Positions 1-9,756 of a DNA stretch of 64,000 nt are shown one piece after another. The notes beneath the pieces are model-generated. The model ran no database searches. It was not told where the DNA came from and worked only from the letters and a program-made list of their open reading frames with translations. The number at the start of each line of letters is the position of its first letter. Positions within the stretch are counted from its first letter, which is position 1. The stretch spans positions 1,879,001-1,943,000 of the forward strand of contig NZ_CP150661.1 in NCBI RefSeq assembly GCF_038024105.1. Direction: 5' to 3'. This DNA is from Polaribacter butkevichii (GTDB lineage Bacteria > Bacteroidota > Bacteroidia > Flavobacteriales > Flavobacteriaceae). Made by a program: the position numbers and the translations under genes.

Positions 1-1180
1 TGCTGTACCAATTGCAGGTAAATATAGATTGGTAGACATCCCTATTTCTAACTGTATCAATTCTGATATAAAAAGAATGTATGTATTAACCCAATTTAAT
101 TCTGCTTCTTTAAATGCTCATATTAAAAATACTTATCACTTTAGTTTTTTTAGCTCTGCTTTTGTAGACGTATTAGCCGCAGAACAAACAATTCATAGCG
201 ACAAATGGTTTCAAGGTACCGCTGATGCAGTAAGACAAAGTATGCTCCATTTTTTAGAAAATGATTTTGAATATGCCCTAATTCTTTCTGGTGATCAATT
301 ATATCAGATGGATTTTAACCATATGATTGAGAAACACGAAGAAAGTGGTGCAGAAATTTCTATTGCCACTTATCCTGTAAATGCTAAAGATGCTACACAA
401 TTTGGTTTATTAAAAACAAATGACGAAAATATAATTACATCATTTATAGAAAAACCAGCTGCTGAATTATTGCCAGATTGGACTTCTGATGTAGGTGATG
501 CAATGAAAGCGCAAGGTAGAAATTACTTAGCCTCTATGGGTATTTATATATTTAATAGAGATCTATTAGTTGAATTGATGAAAAATCCAGATACCAATGA
601 TTTTGGTAAAGAAATTATTCCGCAAGCTATAGAAACACACAAAACATTAAGTTATCAATACGAAGGATATTGGACAGACATTGGAAATATTGATTCTTTC
701 TTTGAAGCAAATTTAGGGTTAACAGACGATGTTCCTCAATTTAATTTATATGATGAAAAAGGAATATACACAAGACCAAGAATATTACCAACTTCTAAAA
801 TTGCAGGTTCTATTTTAAATAAAGCTGTAATTGGAGATGGATGTATTATTCATGCTGAAAAAATAGAAAGATCAGTAATTGGTATTCGTTCTAGAATTGG
901 TAAAAACTCTCTAATATCTAACACCTATATGATGGGAAATGATTCTTATGAAACTTTAAATGAAATTTCTGAAAATCATATTGAAATTATGATGGGAATT
1001 GGAGAAAGATGTTACATACACAACTGTATTATAGATAAAAACTGTAGAATTGGTGATGATGTTAGAATTAACGGAGGTCCACATATACCAAATATAGAAA
1101 CAGATACTTATATGGTTAAAGAAGGAATTGTAGTTATTAAAAAAGATGCTACTATACCAAAAGGAACCAACATCGGATAA
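1..1180 (+). CDS. glgC: Glucose-1-phosphate adenylyltransferase, 5' end missing
   Basis: Makes ADP-glucose from glucose-1-phosphate and ATP, the activated donor for glycogen synthesis in the cytoplasm. The reading frame is open to the left edge, and the first residues (AVPIAGKYRLVDIPISNC) belong to the nucleotidyltransferase core, so the true start lies outside the window. About 392 residues are present. The core contains FQGTADAVRQ, the conserved LSGDQLYQMD segment and FIEKP; the C-terminal third is a left-handed beta-helix with isoleucine-rich hexapeptides, typical of GlgC. It heads an alpha-glucan block with glgE 41 bp downstream on the same strand. The family assignment is firm; allosteric behaviour cannot be read here. 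Confidence 0.95.
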   Translation, partial: AVPIAGKYRLVDIPISNCINSDIKRMYVLTQFNSASLNAHIKNTYHFSFFSSAFVDVLAAEQTIHSDKWFQGTADAVRQSMLHFLENDFEYALILSGDQLYQMDFNHMIEKHEESGAEISIATYPVNAKDATQFGLLKTNDENIITSFIEKPAAELLPDWTSDVGDAMKAQGRNYLASMGIYIFNRDLLVELMKNPDTNDFGKEIIPQAIETHKTLSYQYEGYWTDIGNIDSFFEANLGLTDDVPQFNLYDEKGIYTRPRILPTSKIAGSILNKAVIGDGCIIHAEKIERSVIGIRSRIGKNSLISNTYMMGNDSYETLNEISENHIEIMMGIGERCYIHNCIIDKNCRIGDDVRINGGPHIPNIETDTYMVKEGIVVIKKDATIPKGTNIG

Positions 1181-1221
1181 AATAAATTTTTACTTTTTTA
1201 TTATTTAAATGAACCTAATTA

Positions 1222-3159
1222 ATGCAAAATCAAAGTAGAATTGTAATAGAAAATATTGCCCCACAATTAAATAGTGGAAAAGTTAGTATTAAACGTGTTG
1301 TAGACGAAATTGTAAATGTAACTGCAGATGTTTTAGTTGATGGTCATGATGTACTTCAGGCTAATTTATTATTCAAACATGAAAAAGATAATAAATGGTC
1401 AGACATTAGAATGACACCAACTTGTAATGATGAATATACTGCATGTTTTCAAACATCAAAACAAGGTTTTTATTCTTATAAAATTGAAGGATGGGTAGAC
1501 TATGCCTTAAATTGGCAACATGGTTTAGGTAGAAAAATTGATGATTCTCAACATGTAAATTCAGAACTTTTAGAAGGTGCAGAACTTTTAGTTGCTATTG
1601 TAGATAAAGTTGCCCCTGAAGAAAAAGACTATTTATTACATTTAATTTACATTTTTAAAAATGATAAAACCTATTCAGAAGCCATTAAAGAAGCTGTTTC
1701 AGAAAGATTAACATCAATTTTAAAAAAATATCCTGAAAAATTTTTAACAGAAACTTCTCAAGAATATAATGTTTATGTAGACAGAAAAAAAGCAAGATTT
1801 AGTACTTGGTATGAATTCTTTCCTCGTTCCGCATCAGAACAAGAAGGAAAACACGGTACTTTTAACGATTGCCACAGAATATTACCAAGAGTTGCCCAAA
1901 TGGGGTTTGATACTTTATACTTCCCTCCTATTCATCCTATTGGAGAAGTAAATAGAAAAGGAAAAAACAACACCACAGTTGCACAAGATGGCGATGTTGG
2001 TTCTACTTGGGGAATTGGGTCTAAATACGGAGGTCATAAAGACATCCATCCTGAGTTAGGTTCTTTAGAAGATTTTAAAAACTTAGTTGCAAAAGCAAAA
2101 GAATTGGGTATTGAAGTAGCAATGGATTACGCATTGCAAGCTGCCCCAGATCATCCATGGGTAACAGAACATCCAGATTGGTTTAAATGGAGGCCAGATG
2201 GTACTGTGCAATATGCAGAAAATCCACCAAAAAAATATCAAGACATTCTACCAATTTATTGGGAAAGCAAAGATTTTAAAAATCTTTGGCAAGAATGTTT
2301 AGACTCGTTATTCTATTGGATAGATTGTGGAATTAATATTTTTAGAGTTGATAACCCACATACAAAACCGTACTTTTTTTGGGGTTGGATTATTGCAGAA
2401 GTAAAAAAACAACATCCCGATGTATTGTTTTTAGCTGAAGCATTTACCAGACCTAAAGTAATGCAACAATTGGCAAAACAAGGATATACACAATCGTATA
2501 CTTATTTTACGTGGAGAGAATCTAAGCATGAATTAATTGAGTATGTAAACGAACTCACCAAAACAAATCAAAAAGAATATATGAGACCTAATTTCTGGCC
2601 AAATACGCCAGATATTAATCCGTTTCATTTACAAGGTGCTCCAGAAAGTAAATACTTACAACGATATGTATTGGCTGCAACCTTAAGTTCTAATATTGGT
2701 ATCTATGGCCCTGTTTTTGAACAAATGATAAGCGATCCTATTCCTGGAAAGGAAGAATATTATATGTCAGAAAAATTTCAACTTTGTCATTACGATTGGT
2801 TTAAACAAAATAAAGTGACTACTTTAATTACTAAAATTAATCAGATTAGAAAAGAGCAAGAATCTTATCAACAAACAAATAATATAAAGTTTGTAGAAAC
2901 TGGTAATGATCAAATAATTGCTTTTTATAAATGGAATGATACCAGAAGTAATGAAACCTTAACAATTATAAGTTTAGATGCTTATAATTCTCAATCTGGT
3001 TCTATACAATTACCACTTCATGACCTAAAAATTCATAATGGTCAAAAAGTGCAAGTAGAAGATTTGGTAACAAGAAATTGCTACGATTGGTATAATGAAT
3101 GGAATTATGTTGAATTACATGCAACACTACCATTTCATATTTTTAAAATCAACAAGTAA
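1222..3159 (+). CDS. glgE: Alpha-1,4-glucan:maltose-1-phosphate maltosyltransferase
   Basis: GH13 enzyme that extends alpha-1,4-glucan from maltose-1-phosphate. The 645 residues match the usual length. An N-terminal GlgE-type domain (about 1-190) precedes a TIM-barrel with STWYEFFPRS, the probable nucleophile Asp377 in FRVDNPH, probable acid/base Glu406 in LAEAFTRP, and Asp464 in NTPDINPF. These assignments come from family knowledge. It lies between glgC and glgB (43 bp to glgB) and is probably cotranscribed. No treS, pep2/mak or glgM is in the window, so the source of maltose-1-phosphate is not visible. Confusion with another GH13 member is unlikely because the N-terminal domain and the NPHTKP motif are characteristic. 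Confidence 0.93.
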   Translation: MQNQSRIVIENIAPQLNSGKVSIKRVVDEIVNVTADVLVDGHDVLQANLLFKHEKDNKWSDIRMTPTCNDEYTACFQTSKQGFYSYKIEGWVDYALNWQHGLGRKIDDSQHVNSELLEGAELLVAIVDKVAPEEKDYLLHLIYIFKNDKTYSEAIKEAVSERLTSILKKYPEKFLTETSQEYNVYVDRKKARFSTWYEFFPRSASEQEGKHGTFNDCHRILPRVAQMGFDTLYFPPIHPIGEVNRKGKNNTTVAQDGDVGSTWGIGSKYGGHKDIHPELGSLEDFKNLVAKAKELGIEVAMDYALQAAPDHPWVTEHPDWFKWRPDGTVQYAENPPKKYQDILPIYWESKDFKNLWQECLDSLFYWIDCGINIFRVDNPHTKPYFFWGWIIAEVKKQHPDVLFLAEAFTRPKVMQQLAKQGYTQSYTYFTWRESKHELIEYVNELTKTNQKEYMRPNFWPNTPDINPFHLQGAPESKYLQRYVLAATLSSNIGIYGPVFEQMISDPIPGKEEYYMSEKFQLCHYDWFKQNKVTTLITKINQIRKEQESYQQTNNIKFVETGNDQIIAFYKWNDTRSNETLTIISLDAYNSQSGSIQLPLHDLKIHNGQKVQVEDLVTRNCYDWYNEWNYVELHATLPFHIFKINK

Positions 3160-3202
3160 TTATAAAAACTACCAAACAAAACTATATTTTAAAAGATAAC
3201 TT

Positions 3203-5110
3203 ATGGCACAAACAAAAGTACACAGTCTTTTTACAGAATTTGATATTAGCCTTTTTCAGGCAGGAAAACATTATCGTTTATACGAAAAATTTGGTTCGCA
3301 CATTATTACTGTAGATGGTATAGAAGGAACTTATTTTGCCGTTTGGGCACCAAGTGCCAAATCAGTATCTGTTATTGGTGATTTTAATTTCTGGTTAGAA
3401 GGAGAACATCACCTAAATGTACGTTGGGACGGAAGCGGTATTTGGGAAGGTTTTATACCTAATGTAGGTAAAGGAGCTATTTATAAATACAAAATAAGAA
3501 GTGCCAATAACAATATTACCACAGAAAAAGCAGACCCTTTTGCTAGAAGATGCGAACATCCACCAAAAACAGCTTCGGAAGTTTGGGAAGATGATTACTC
3601 TTGGAAGGATAAAAAATGGATGAAAAACAGAAAAAAGAATAACGCTTTAGACGCGCCTTTTTCTGTATATGAAGTTCATTTAGGTTCTTGGAAAAAACAA
3701 ATTGAAGAAAATCGATTTTTAAGTTATAGAGAACTAGCCGATGAATTGGTAGATTACGTATCTGAAATGAATTTTACACATGTAGAATTTATGCCAATTA
3801 TGGAATATCCTTACGACCCAAGTTGGGGATATCAATTAACAGGTTATTTTGCACCAACATCTCGTTTTGGTTATCCTGATGAATTTAAATATTTGGTAGA
3901 TACGTTTCACGAAAAAAACATTGGAGTCTTGTTAGATTGGGTTCCTTCTCATTTTCCGTCAGACGATCATGGATTAGGATTCTTCGATGGTTCTCATTTA
4001 TACGAGCATCCAGACAGAAGAAAAGGATATCACCAAGACTGGAAAAGTTTAATATTTAACTACGGAAGAAACGAAATAAAAGCATTTTTAATTAGTAATG
4101 CTATCTTTTGGCTAGACCAATATCATGCCGACGGATTAAGAGTAGATGCGGTAGCTTCTATGTTATTTTTAGATTATTCGAGAGAAGAAGGAGAATGGGA
4201 ACCAAATGAGTTTGGTGGTAGAGAAAATTTAGATGCCATAAATTTTATCAAGGAAATGAATATGGCTGTTTATGAAGCCTTTCCGGATGTACAAACAATA
4301 GCAGAAGAATCTACTTCTTTTCCTAAAGTATCTAAACCAATTTATGATGGTGGCTTAGGTTTTGGTATGAAATGGATGATGGGCTGGATGCACGATACAC
4401 TAGATTATTTTGCAAAAGAACCTATTTACAGAAAACATCATCAAAATGAATTAACCTTTAGTTTAAATTACGCTTTTACAGAAAATTTTATGTTGCCATT
4501 ATCTCATGACGAAGTGGTATACGGTAAAAAATCTATTGTAAATAAAATGCCAGGTGATGAATGGCAAAAATTTGCAAACTTAAGAGTCTTATATAGTTTG
4601 ATGTTTACACACCCAGGAACTAAATTATTATTTCAAGGAGGTGAATTTGGTCAAACTTCTGAATGGAATTTTAATGGTAGTTTAGATTGGCATTTATTAG
4701 ATTACGATGTACATAAAGGAGCACAAAATTTAGTAAAAGACTTAAATAAATTATACCAAAAAGAACCTGCTTTACATGAAAAACAATTCTCACACGAAGG
4801 TTTTGAATGGATAGATCATGGAGACCACGAAAACTCTGTAATGTCTTATATTAGAAAAGGAGTAAACGAAAAAGATAATGTAATCGTTATTTTAAATTTA
4901 ACACCAGTACCAAGAGAAAACTATAGAATTGGGTTACCAAAAACAGGAACCTTAAAAGAAGTTTTTAATAGTGATGCTAAAAAATATAACGGAACAGGAA
5001 ACTATAAAAATAAAAAATTAACTTCAGATAAAAAGGTATGGAATAATAGAGAGCATTCTATTGAATTAGACTTACCTCCATTAGGAATGATAGCATTTAA
5101 GTACAAATAA
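3203..5110 (+). CDS. glgB: 1,4-alpha-glucan branching enzyme
   Basis: Introduces alpha-1,6 branches into glycogen. At 635 residues it is near the normal length. An N-terminal CBM48 domain (about 25-120, GTYFAVWAPSAKSVSVIGDFN) is followed by the GH13 barrel with the family signature at HLGSWKK, the nucleophile Asp315 in LRVDAVASM, the acid/base glutamate in AEEST (367-371) and LSHDEVVYGKKS as the third catalytic region. A C-terminal beta domain ends at LPPLGMIAFKYK. It is the last gene before a clear terminator hairpin, so glgC-glgE-glgB is probably one transcript, with the GH31 gene behind it separate. Confidence 0.96.
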   Translation: MAQTKVHSLFTEFDISLFQAGKHYRLYEKFGSHIITVDGIEGTYFAVWAPSAKSVSVIGDFNFWLEGEHHLNVRWDGSGIWEGFIPNVGKGAIYKYKIRSANNNITTEKADPFARRCEHPPKTASEVWEDDYSWKDKKWMKNRKKNNALDAPFSVYEVHLGSWKKQIEENRFLSYRELADELVDYVSEMNFTHVEFMPIMEYPYDPSWGYQLTGYFAPTSRFGYPDEFKYLVDTFHEKNIGVLLDWVPSHFPSDDHGLGFFDGSHLYEHPDRRKGYHQDWKSLIFNYGRNEIKAFLISNAIFWLDQYHADGLRVDAVASMLFLDYSREEGEWEPNEFGGRENLDAINFIKEMNMAVYEAFPDVQTIAEESTSFPKVSKPIYDGGLGFGMKWMMGWMHDTLDYFAKEPIYRKHHQNELTFSLNYAFTENFMLPLSHDEVVYGKKSIVNKMPGDEWQKFANLRVLYSLMFTHPGTKLLFQGGEFGQTSEWNFNGSLDWHLLDYDVHKGAQNLVKDLNKLYQKEPALHEKQFSHEGFEWIDHGDHENSVMSYIRKGVNEKDNVIVILNLTPVPRENYRIGLPKTGTLKEVFNSDAKKYNGTGNYKNKKLTSDKKVWNNREHSIELDLPPLGMIAFKYK

Positions 5111-5114
5111 CAAC

Positions 5115-5170
5115 AAATCCTCTTTTTTATATCCTTTTATTATGATAAAAAAGAGGGTTTATTTTTTTAT
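5115..5170 (+). terminator. Terminator after glgB
   Basis: A 16-bp stem with one G-T pair (5115-5130 with 5145-5160) is followed by a run of T. It sits directly behind the glgB stop codon. Confidence 0.8.
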
Positions 5171-5376
5171 AAATCACAAAAAAAGAAGTCAATTTTAAGA
5201 CTTTAAAAAATCTTTCAACAATACATGAAAGAAAATGTATTCTGTTTATTTTTAAATAAATAAACAATATTTTTACTTCTTAAATAGACAAATACATTAT
5301 CGAAAAAAACATAAAAAGCAATGTTGTTACATATTTTTTTTTCGAATTTTACAAGATTTAATAAACAACCAAAATT
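5171..5376. other. Intergenic region upstream of the GH31 gene
   Basis: About 200 very AT-rich bases without a plausible gene. A 7-bp inverted repeat AATACAT/ATGTATT lies near 5219-5241 and could be an operator, but it is short. I found no good TAnnTTTG box in front of the GH31 gene. Confidence 0.4.
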
Positions 5377-7782
5377 ATGATTGTTAATACAGAGTTAGAA
5401 CAAAAAGGAAATTTGTTTCCTTCAGAAATTGTGAGCTACAAAAAAGATGTAGACACATTATATTTTACCACAAAGAATAATGTAATTTTACAACTAACTG
5501 TAGTTAGAGATAGTGTTATCCGTTTTAGATATTCTACAACAGGTAAATTTGAAAATGATTTTTCTTATGGTGTAACAATACACGCTTCTAGAGGATATTA
5601 TTTTCTAGACGTTACCGAAGATGAAACGCATTACATTGTTACAACATCAAAATTAATTTGTAAAATAGAAAAAAGTAGTTTACAAGTTAAACTTTTTGAT
5701 GCCATAGACTTAAAACTAATTAACGAAGATGAAATTGGTTTTCATTGGGAAGAAAGCTATGAATATGGTGGTGACATCGTAAAAATGAGTAAAGCGTGCC
5801 AAAGAGCAGAAAGCTTTTACGGTTTAGGTGATAAACCTGTAGACGTTAACTTAAAAGGAAAACGTTTTGAAAATTGGGCAACAGACTCTTATGCTTTTGG
5901 TAAAGATACAGACCCTATTTACAAAGCTATTCCTTTTTACACAGCTATACAGGGTGGTAAATCTTATGGTATTTTCTTTGATAATACGTTTAAGTCTCAT
6001 TTCGATTTTGCACACGAAAGAAGAAATGTAGCTAGTTTCTGGGCACAAGGTGGTGAAATGAATTATTATTTCATTTACGGTCCACAAATGGACGACGTTG
6101 TTAAAAATTATACAGACTTAACAGGAAAACCTCATGCTTTGCCTCCATTATGGGCTTTAGGATTTCATCAATGTAAATGGAGTTATTATCCAGAGAGTAC
6201 AGTAAAAGAAGTTACCAACACTTTTAGAGATTTAAAAATTCCGTGTGATGCTATCTATTTAGATATAGATTATATGGATGGTTTTCGTTGTTTTACTTGG
6301 GATAAAAACTATTTTCCAGACCCAAAAAGAATGGTAAAAGAACTAGAAGACGATGGGTTTAAAACTGTTGTAATTATAGATCCAGGTATTAAAATAGATT
6401 TAGAATACGATGTTTTTAAAGAAGCTTTAGATAAAGATTATTTCTGTAAACGTGCAGATGGACCATATATGAAAGGTAAAGTTTGGCCTGGAGAATGTTA
6501 TTTTCCAGATTATACAAAACCAGAAGTTAGAGAATGGTGGTCTGGATTGTTTCAAGAGTTAATTGAAGATATTGGAGTAAAAGGTGTTTGGAATGACATG
6601 AACGAGCCTGCTGTAATGGATGTACCAAATAAATCTTTTCCAGACGATGTTCGTCATGATTTTGATGGCAACCCTTGTTCTCATAGAAAAGCACACAATA
6701 TTTATGGAACTCAAATGGCACGTGCTACCTACCACGGTTTAAAAAAATATGCATACCCAAAAAGACCTTTTGTAATTACTAGATCTGCATATTCTGGTGC
6801 ACAACGTTATACTTCTACTTGGATGGGTGATAATGTTGCCACTTGGGAACATTTATCAATAGCAAACAACCAAGCACAAAGAATGGCAATGTCTGGTTTT
6901 TCTTTTGCAGGATCTGATATTGGTGGATTTGCAGAACAACCTCAAGGAGAACTTTTTGCACGTTGGATTCAGTTAGGTGTATTTCATGCCTTTTGTAGAG
7001 TGCATTCTTCTGGAGATCATGGAGATCAAGAACCTTGGGTTTTTGGTGATGAGATTACAGATATTGTAAGAAAATTCGTAGAACTTAGATACCAATTGTT
7101 ACCTTATTTATATACTGCTTTTTGGAAATATATAAATGATGGAACGCCAATCTTAAAATCTTTAGTTTTATACGATCAAGAAGATACATCTACACACCAT
7201 AGAAGTGATGAATTTGTTTACGGTGAACAGATTTTAATTTGTCCAATATTAGAACCTAATGCCAAAGGAAGAAGAATGTATATTCCTAGAGGTAAATGGT
7301 ATAACTTTTGGACAGAAGAACTTGTAGAAGGAGGTAAAGAAATGTGGGTGGATTCAGATATAGACAGCATGCCAATATTTATTAAAGAAGGAGCTGTTAT
7401 ACCAAAATACCCTGTTCAACAATACGTTGATCAAATAGAATTTGATGAAATTACTTTAGACCTATATTATAAAGAAGGTAAAGAATCTTCTCAATTATAT
7501 GATGACGCACATGATGGTTATGATTATAAAAAAGGTAGATTTAGTTTACGTACTTTTAAAGTAACAGGTAAAAAAGAAGAATTAATTATACAACAACACA
7601 AACAAGGAGACTTTGATGCAGCTTATACCAAGTTTAATATTGTATTCCATAATTTACCGTTCGAAATTACGACTGTACAAATAGATAATGTAAAAATTCC
7701 GTTAAACGAAGCAAATCTTACTAAAAACCAGTCTATACTTATAGATAAAGGATTTACAGAGTTACATTTATTAGGAAAATAA
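5377..7782 (+). CDS. Glycoside hydrolase family 31 alpha-glucosidase
   Basis: Hydrolyses terminal alpha-glucosidic bonds. It is 801 residues long. An N-terminal galactose-mutarotase-like domain is followed by the barrel: WNDMNEPAVM with nucleophile Asp407, and TSTWMGDNVATW with acid/base Asp485, both diagnostic of GH31. Other GH31 landmarks are YLDIDYMDGFRCFTWD and GFSFAGSDIGGF. No signal peptide is visible, so it probably acts in the cytoplasm. Position next to glgC-glgE-glgB suggests degradation of maltodextrins or storage glucan; the exact substrate (alpha-1,4 or alpha-1,6) cannot be told from sequence alone. Confidence 0.93.
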   Translation: MIVNTELEQKGNLFPSEIVSYKKDVDTLYFTTKNNVILQLTVVRDSVIRFRYSTTGKFENDFSYGVTIHASRGYYFLDVTEDETHYIVTTSKLICKIEKSSLQVKLFDAIDLKLINEDEIGFHWEESYEYGGDIVKMSKACQRAESFYGLGDKPVDVNLKGKRFENWATDSYAFGKDTDPIYKAIPFYTAIQGGKSYGIFFDNTFKSHFDFAHERRNVASFWAQGGEMNYYFIYGPQMDDVVKNYTDLTGKPHALPPLWALGFHQCKWSYYPESTVKEVTNTFRDLKIPCDAIYLDIDYMDGFRCFTWDKNYFPDPKRMVKELEDDGFKTVVIIDPGIKIDLEYDVFKEALDKDYFCKRADGPYMKGKVWPGECYFPDYTKPEVREWWSGLFQELIEDIGVKGVWNDMNEPAVMDVPNKSFPDDVRHDFDGNPCSHRKAHNIYGTQMARATYHGLKKYAYPKRPFVITRSAYSGAQRYTSTWMGDNVATWEHLSIANNQAQRMAMSGFSFAGSDIGGFAEQPQGELFARWIQLGVFHAFCRVHSSGDHGDQEPWVFGDEITDIVRKFVELRYQLLPYLYTAFWKYINDGTPILKSLVLYDQEDTSTHHRSDEFVYGEQILICPILEPNAKGRRMYIPRGKWYNFWTEELVEGGKEMWVDSDIDSMPIFIKEGAVIPKYPVQQYVDQIEFDEITLDLYYKEGKESSQLYDDAHDGYDYKKGRFSLRTFKVTGKKEELIIQQHKQGDFDAAYTKFNIVFHNLPFEITTVQIDNVKIPLNEANLTKNQSILIDKGFTELHLLGK

Positions 7783-7792
7783 AATTTAAATC

Positions 7793-7830
7793 TCACCATT
7801 TTCAGTTAGTAGACTCACTGAAAATGGTGA
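7793..7830. repeat. 14-bp perfect inverted repeat without T-tract
   Basis: TCACCATTTTCAGT (7793-7806) pairs perfectly with 7817-7830 across a 10-base loop just behind the GH31 stop. No T-run follows on either strand, so it is not a textbook terminator. It may stabilise the 3' end of the mRNA. Confidence 0.6.
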
Positions 7831-7955
7831 AGTAAAAAACCCCATAAATGGGTATTGTGAGGTTTATAGAACACATATATATTTGTAGTGTAAGCAATCT
7901 TTACCCCCAAACATAACACAACTTGTTTAAGATTCCTTAATCTTTGTTAAATGTA

Positions 7956-7999
7956 AAAAAGTGATGAATAGTTTTAATAAAACTTTCATCACTTTTTAT
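7956..7999. terminator. Terminator hairpin between GH31 gene and prfA
   Basis: A 13-bp stem (AAAAAGTGATGAA, 7956-7968, with 7985-7997) has A- and T-runs on both sides, so it can act on either strand between these convergent genes. Confidence 0.75.
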
Positions 8000-8014
8000 T
8001 TTGTTTAAGATCAT

Positions 8015-8052
8015 AAAAAAACCTCAGAACTAAGTTTTGAGGTTTCTTTTTA
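8015..8052. terminator. Terminator downstream of prfA
   Basis: A 12-bp stem (8019-8030 with 8035-8046 approximately; AAACCTCAGAAC against GTTTTGAGGTTT) lies just behind the minus-strand prfA stop and has flanking A and T runs, probably bidirectional. Confidence 0.75.
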
Positions 8053-8071
8053 TGAAAATATTTAAAGAGAA

Positions 8072-9148
8072 CTATATTCCGTCTCCTAATCCTTTTAATT
8101 TTTGTGTATTCTCTGCAAGCATTAATTCATCTATAATTTTTTGGATATCACCATTCATAATATTAGGTAAGTCATATAATGATAAACCAATTCTATGATC
8201 TGTAACTCTACCTTGTGCATAATTATAAGTTCTAATCTTAGCACTTCTATCTCCAGAAGAAACCATAGAACCACGTTTTAAAGCATCTTCGGCATTTTTC
8301 TTTGCTAATTCCATATCATACAAACGAGAACGCAACACTTTAAATGCTTTCTCTTTATTTTTATGCTGCGATTTCTGATCTTGACATTGTGCCACCAAAC
8401 CTGTAGGAATGTGCGTTAAACGTACTGCAGAATAGGTTGTATTTACAGACTGACCTCCAGGACCTGAAGAACAGAAAAAATCGATACGTACTTCTTTTGG
8501 ATTAATCTCAACATCAAATTCTTCTGCTTCTGGAAAAACCATACAAGTTGCAGCAGATGTATGTACACGACCTTGAGTTTCTGTTTGCGGAACCCTTTGT
8601 ACACGATGCACACCGGCTTCAAACTTTAAAATTCCGTAAACATCATTTCCAGAAACTTCAAACTGAATTTCTTTAAAGCCACCATTTGTTCCTTCAGAAT
8701 AATCTACCGTAGAAACTTTCCAACCTTTACTTTCGCAATATTTAGAATACATTCTAAACAAATCTCCTGCAAAAATACTGGCTTCATCCCCACCTGCTCC
8801 TGCACGTAATTCTACAACAGCATTTTTAGAATCTTCAGGATCTTTGGGTATTAATAATACTTTAATTTCATCTTCTAATTGAGGAATTCTAATATTGGCT
8901 TCTTCAATTTCCATCTTCGCCATCTCATTCATTTCGGCATCAGAACCATCTGCAAGAATTTCTTTTGCTTCTTCTATATTGTTTGTTAAATTTAGGTATT
9001 CATCCCCTTTTTTAACAACATCACCTAAATCTTTATATTCTTTCATCAATTGCGCATAACGCTTTTGATCCATGATGATTTCTGGCTGAATAATTAAATC
9101 AGAAACTTCATCATAACGCTGCTTTACAATTCTTAATTTATCTAACAT
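8072..9148 (-). CDS. prfA: Peptide chain release factor 1
   Basis: Recognises UAA and UAG stop codons and triggers peptide release on the ribosome. The GGQ loop is in [12 protein letters not shown], and the stop-codon-reading motif is Pro-Gln-Thr in [12 protein letters not shown], which marks RF1 (PxT) rather than RF2. I chose the ATG at 9148, giving 358 residues starting [15 protein letters not shown], the usual RF1 beginning and length. The frame is open to an upstream ATG at 9208 that would add 20 residues without family resemblance and would run into the divergent promoter region. Terminator hairpins lie directly downstream. Confidence 0.96.
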   Translation of the reverse strand: MLDKLRIVKQRYDEVSDLIIQPEIIMDQKRYAQLMKEYKDLGDVVKKGDEYLNLTNNIEEAKEILADGSDAEMNEMAKMEIEEANIRIPQLEDEIKVLLIPKDPEDSKNAVVELRAGAGGDEASIFAGDLFRMYSKYCESKGWKVSTVDYSEGTNGGFKEIQFEVSGNDVYGILKFEAGVHRVQRVPQTETQGRVHTSAATCMVFPEAEEFDVEINPKEVRIDFFCSSGPGGQSVNTTYSAVRLTHIPTGLVAQCQDQKSQHKNKEKAFKVLRSRLYDMELAKKNAEDALKRGSMVSSGDRSAKIRTYNYAQGRVTDHRIGLSLYDLPNIMNGDIQKIIDELMLAENTQKLKGLGDGI

Positions 9149-9190
9149 CTTCTGTCTTTTCTTGGATTGCGAATTTACAATTTTTATGGC

Positions 9191-9198
9191 TATATTTG
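9191..9198 (+). promoter_or_regulatory. Promoter -7 box for the lipoprotein gene at 9218
   Basis: TATATTTG matches the Bacteroidota -7 consensus TAnnTTTG, 19 bases before the ATG. A TTG at 9167-9169 lies 21 bp upstream as a possible -33 element. Confidence 0.65.
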
Positions 9199-9217
9199 AA
9201 CAAAGCAAACTATTTTT

Positions 9218-9613
9218 ATGAAATTACTACTATTTTCGTGTTGTTTTTTATGCTTGATTTCTTGTCAACAAGAAAAAAAGAAAGTACAAAGACCAACTTT
9301 CTTAATTGGAAATTGGGTACGTATTAACGATAAAGAAGGTAGTATTACTTATGAAACCTGGCATAGAAACCTTAAAGGTTTAGGTTATACCTTAAAAGAA
9401 AAAGACACTACTTTTAAGGAAATATTGAGTATTGTTACCATAAAAGACACTCTTTTTTTAAAAGTAGAAGGCCTAAATGAAAACCCAATATTATTTAAAT
9501 TTACACAACAATCTGCTACTTCTTTTGTTTGTGAAAATTCGAAGAATGAATTTCCAAAAAAAATAAAATACTATTTAGAAAATAATCAAATTAAAGGCAA
9601 TTGTTTCTGCTGA
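9218..9613 (+). CDS. Small lipoprotein, DUF6265-like
   Basis: 131-residue predicted lipoprotein. The signal peptide ends in a lipobox (LISC, acylated cysteine about residue 16). The mature part begins with [23 protein letters not shown], resembling the DUF6265 / lipocalin-like small beta-barrels found in Bacteroidota. No catalytic residues are recognisable and the function is unknown. It has its own promoter, is divergent from prfA and is followed by two hairpins. The name rests on the pattern GxW...ExW only and should be treated as tentative. Confidence 0.75.
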   Translation: MKLLLFSCCFLCLISCQQEKKKVQRPTFLIGNWVRINDKEGSITYETWHRNLKGLGYTLKEKDTTFKEILSIVTIKDTLFLKVEGLNENPILFKFTQQSATSFVCENSKNEFPKKIKYYLENNQIKGNCFC

Positions 9614-9647
9614 TGATTTTAAAATTGATTTTGTTTTTGAAAGATAC

Positions 9648-9680
9648 AATACCAAATTCTTATAAAGAATTGGGTATTTT
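9648..9680 (+). terminator. Terminator hairpin behind the small lipoprotein gene
   Basis: A 13-bp stem with one mismatch (9648-9660 with 9666-9678) ends in a short T-run. Confidence 0.55.
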
Positions 9681-9700
9681 CTATTAAATGTAAAACATAA

Positions 9701-9735
9701 AAAACTCCTTATTTAAGATTTAAATAAGGAGTTTT
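9701..9735. terminator. Bidirectional terminator
   Basis: A perfect 16-bp inverted repeat (9701-9716 with 9720-9735) with A-run and T-run ends separates the convergent lipoprotein and ABC-F genes and serves both. Confidence 0.85.
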
Positions 9736-9756
9736 CATTTTTTAATATAACTAAGA

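Noticed and set aside
9148..9208. 20-residue N-terminal extension of prfA
   Set aside because: The upstream ATG is possible, but the extension has no RF1 resemblance; the ATG at 9148 gives the normal beginning and length.
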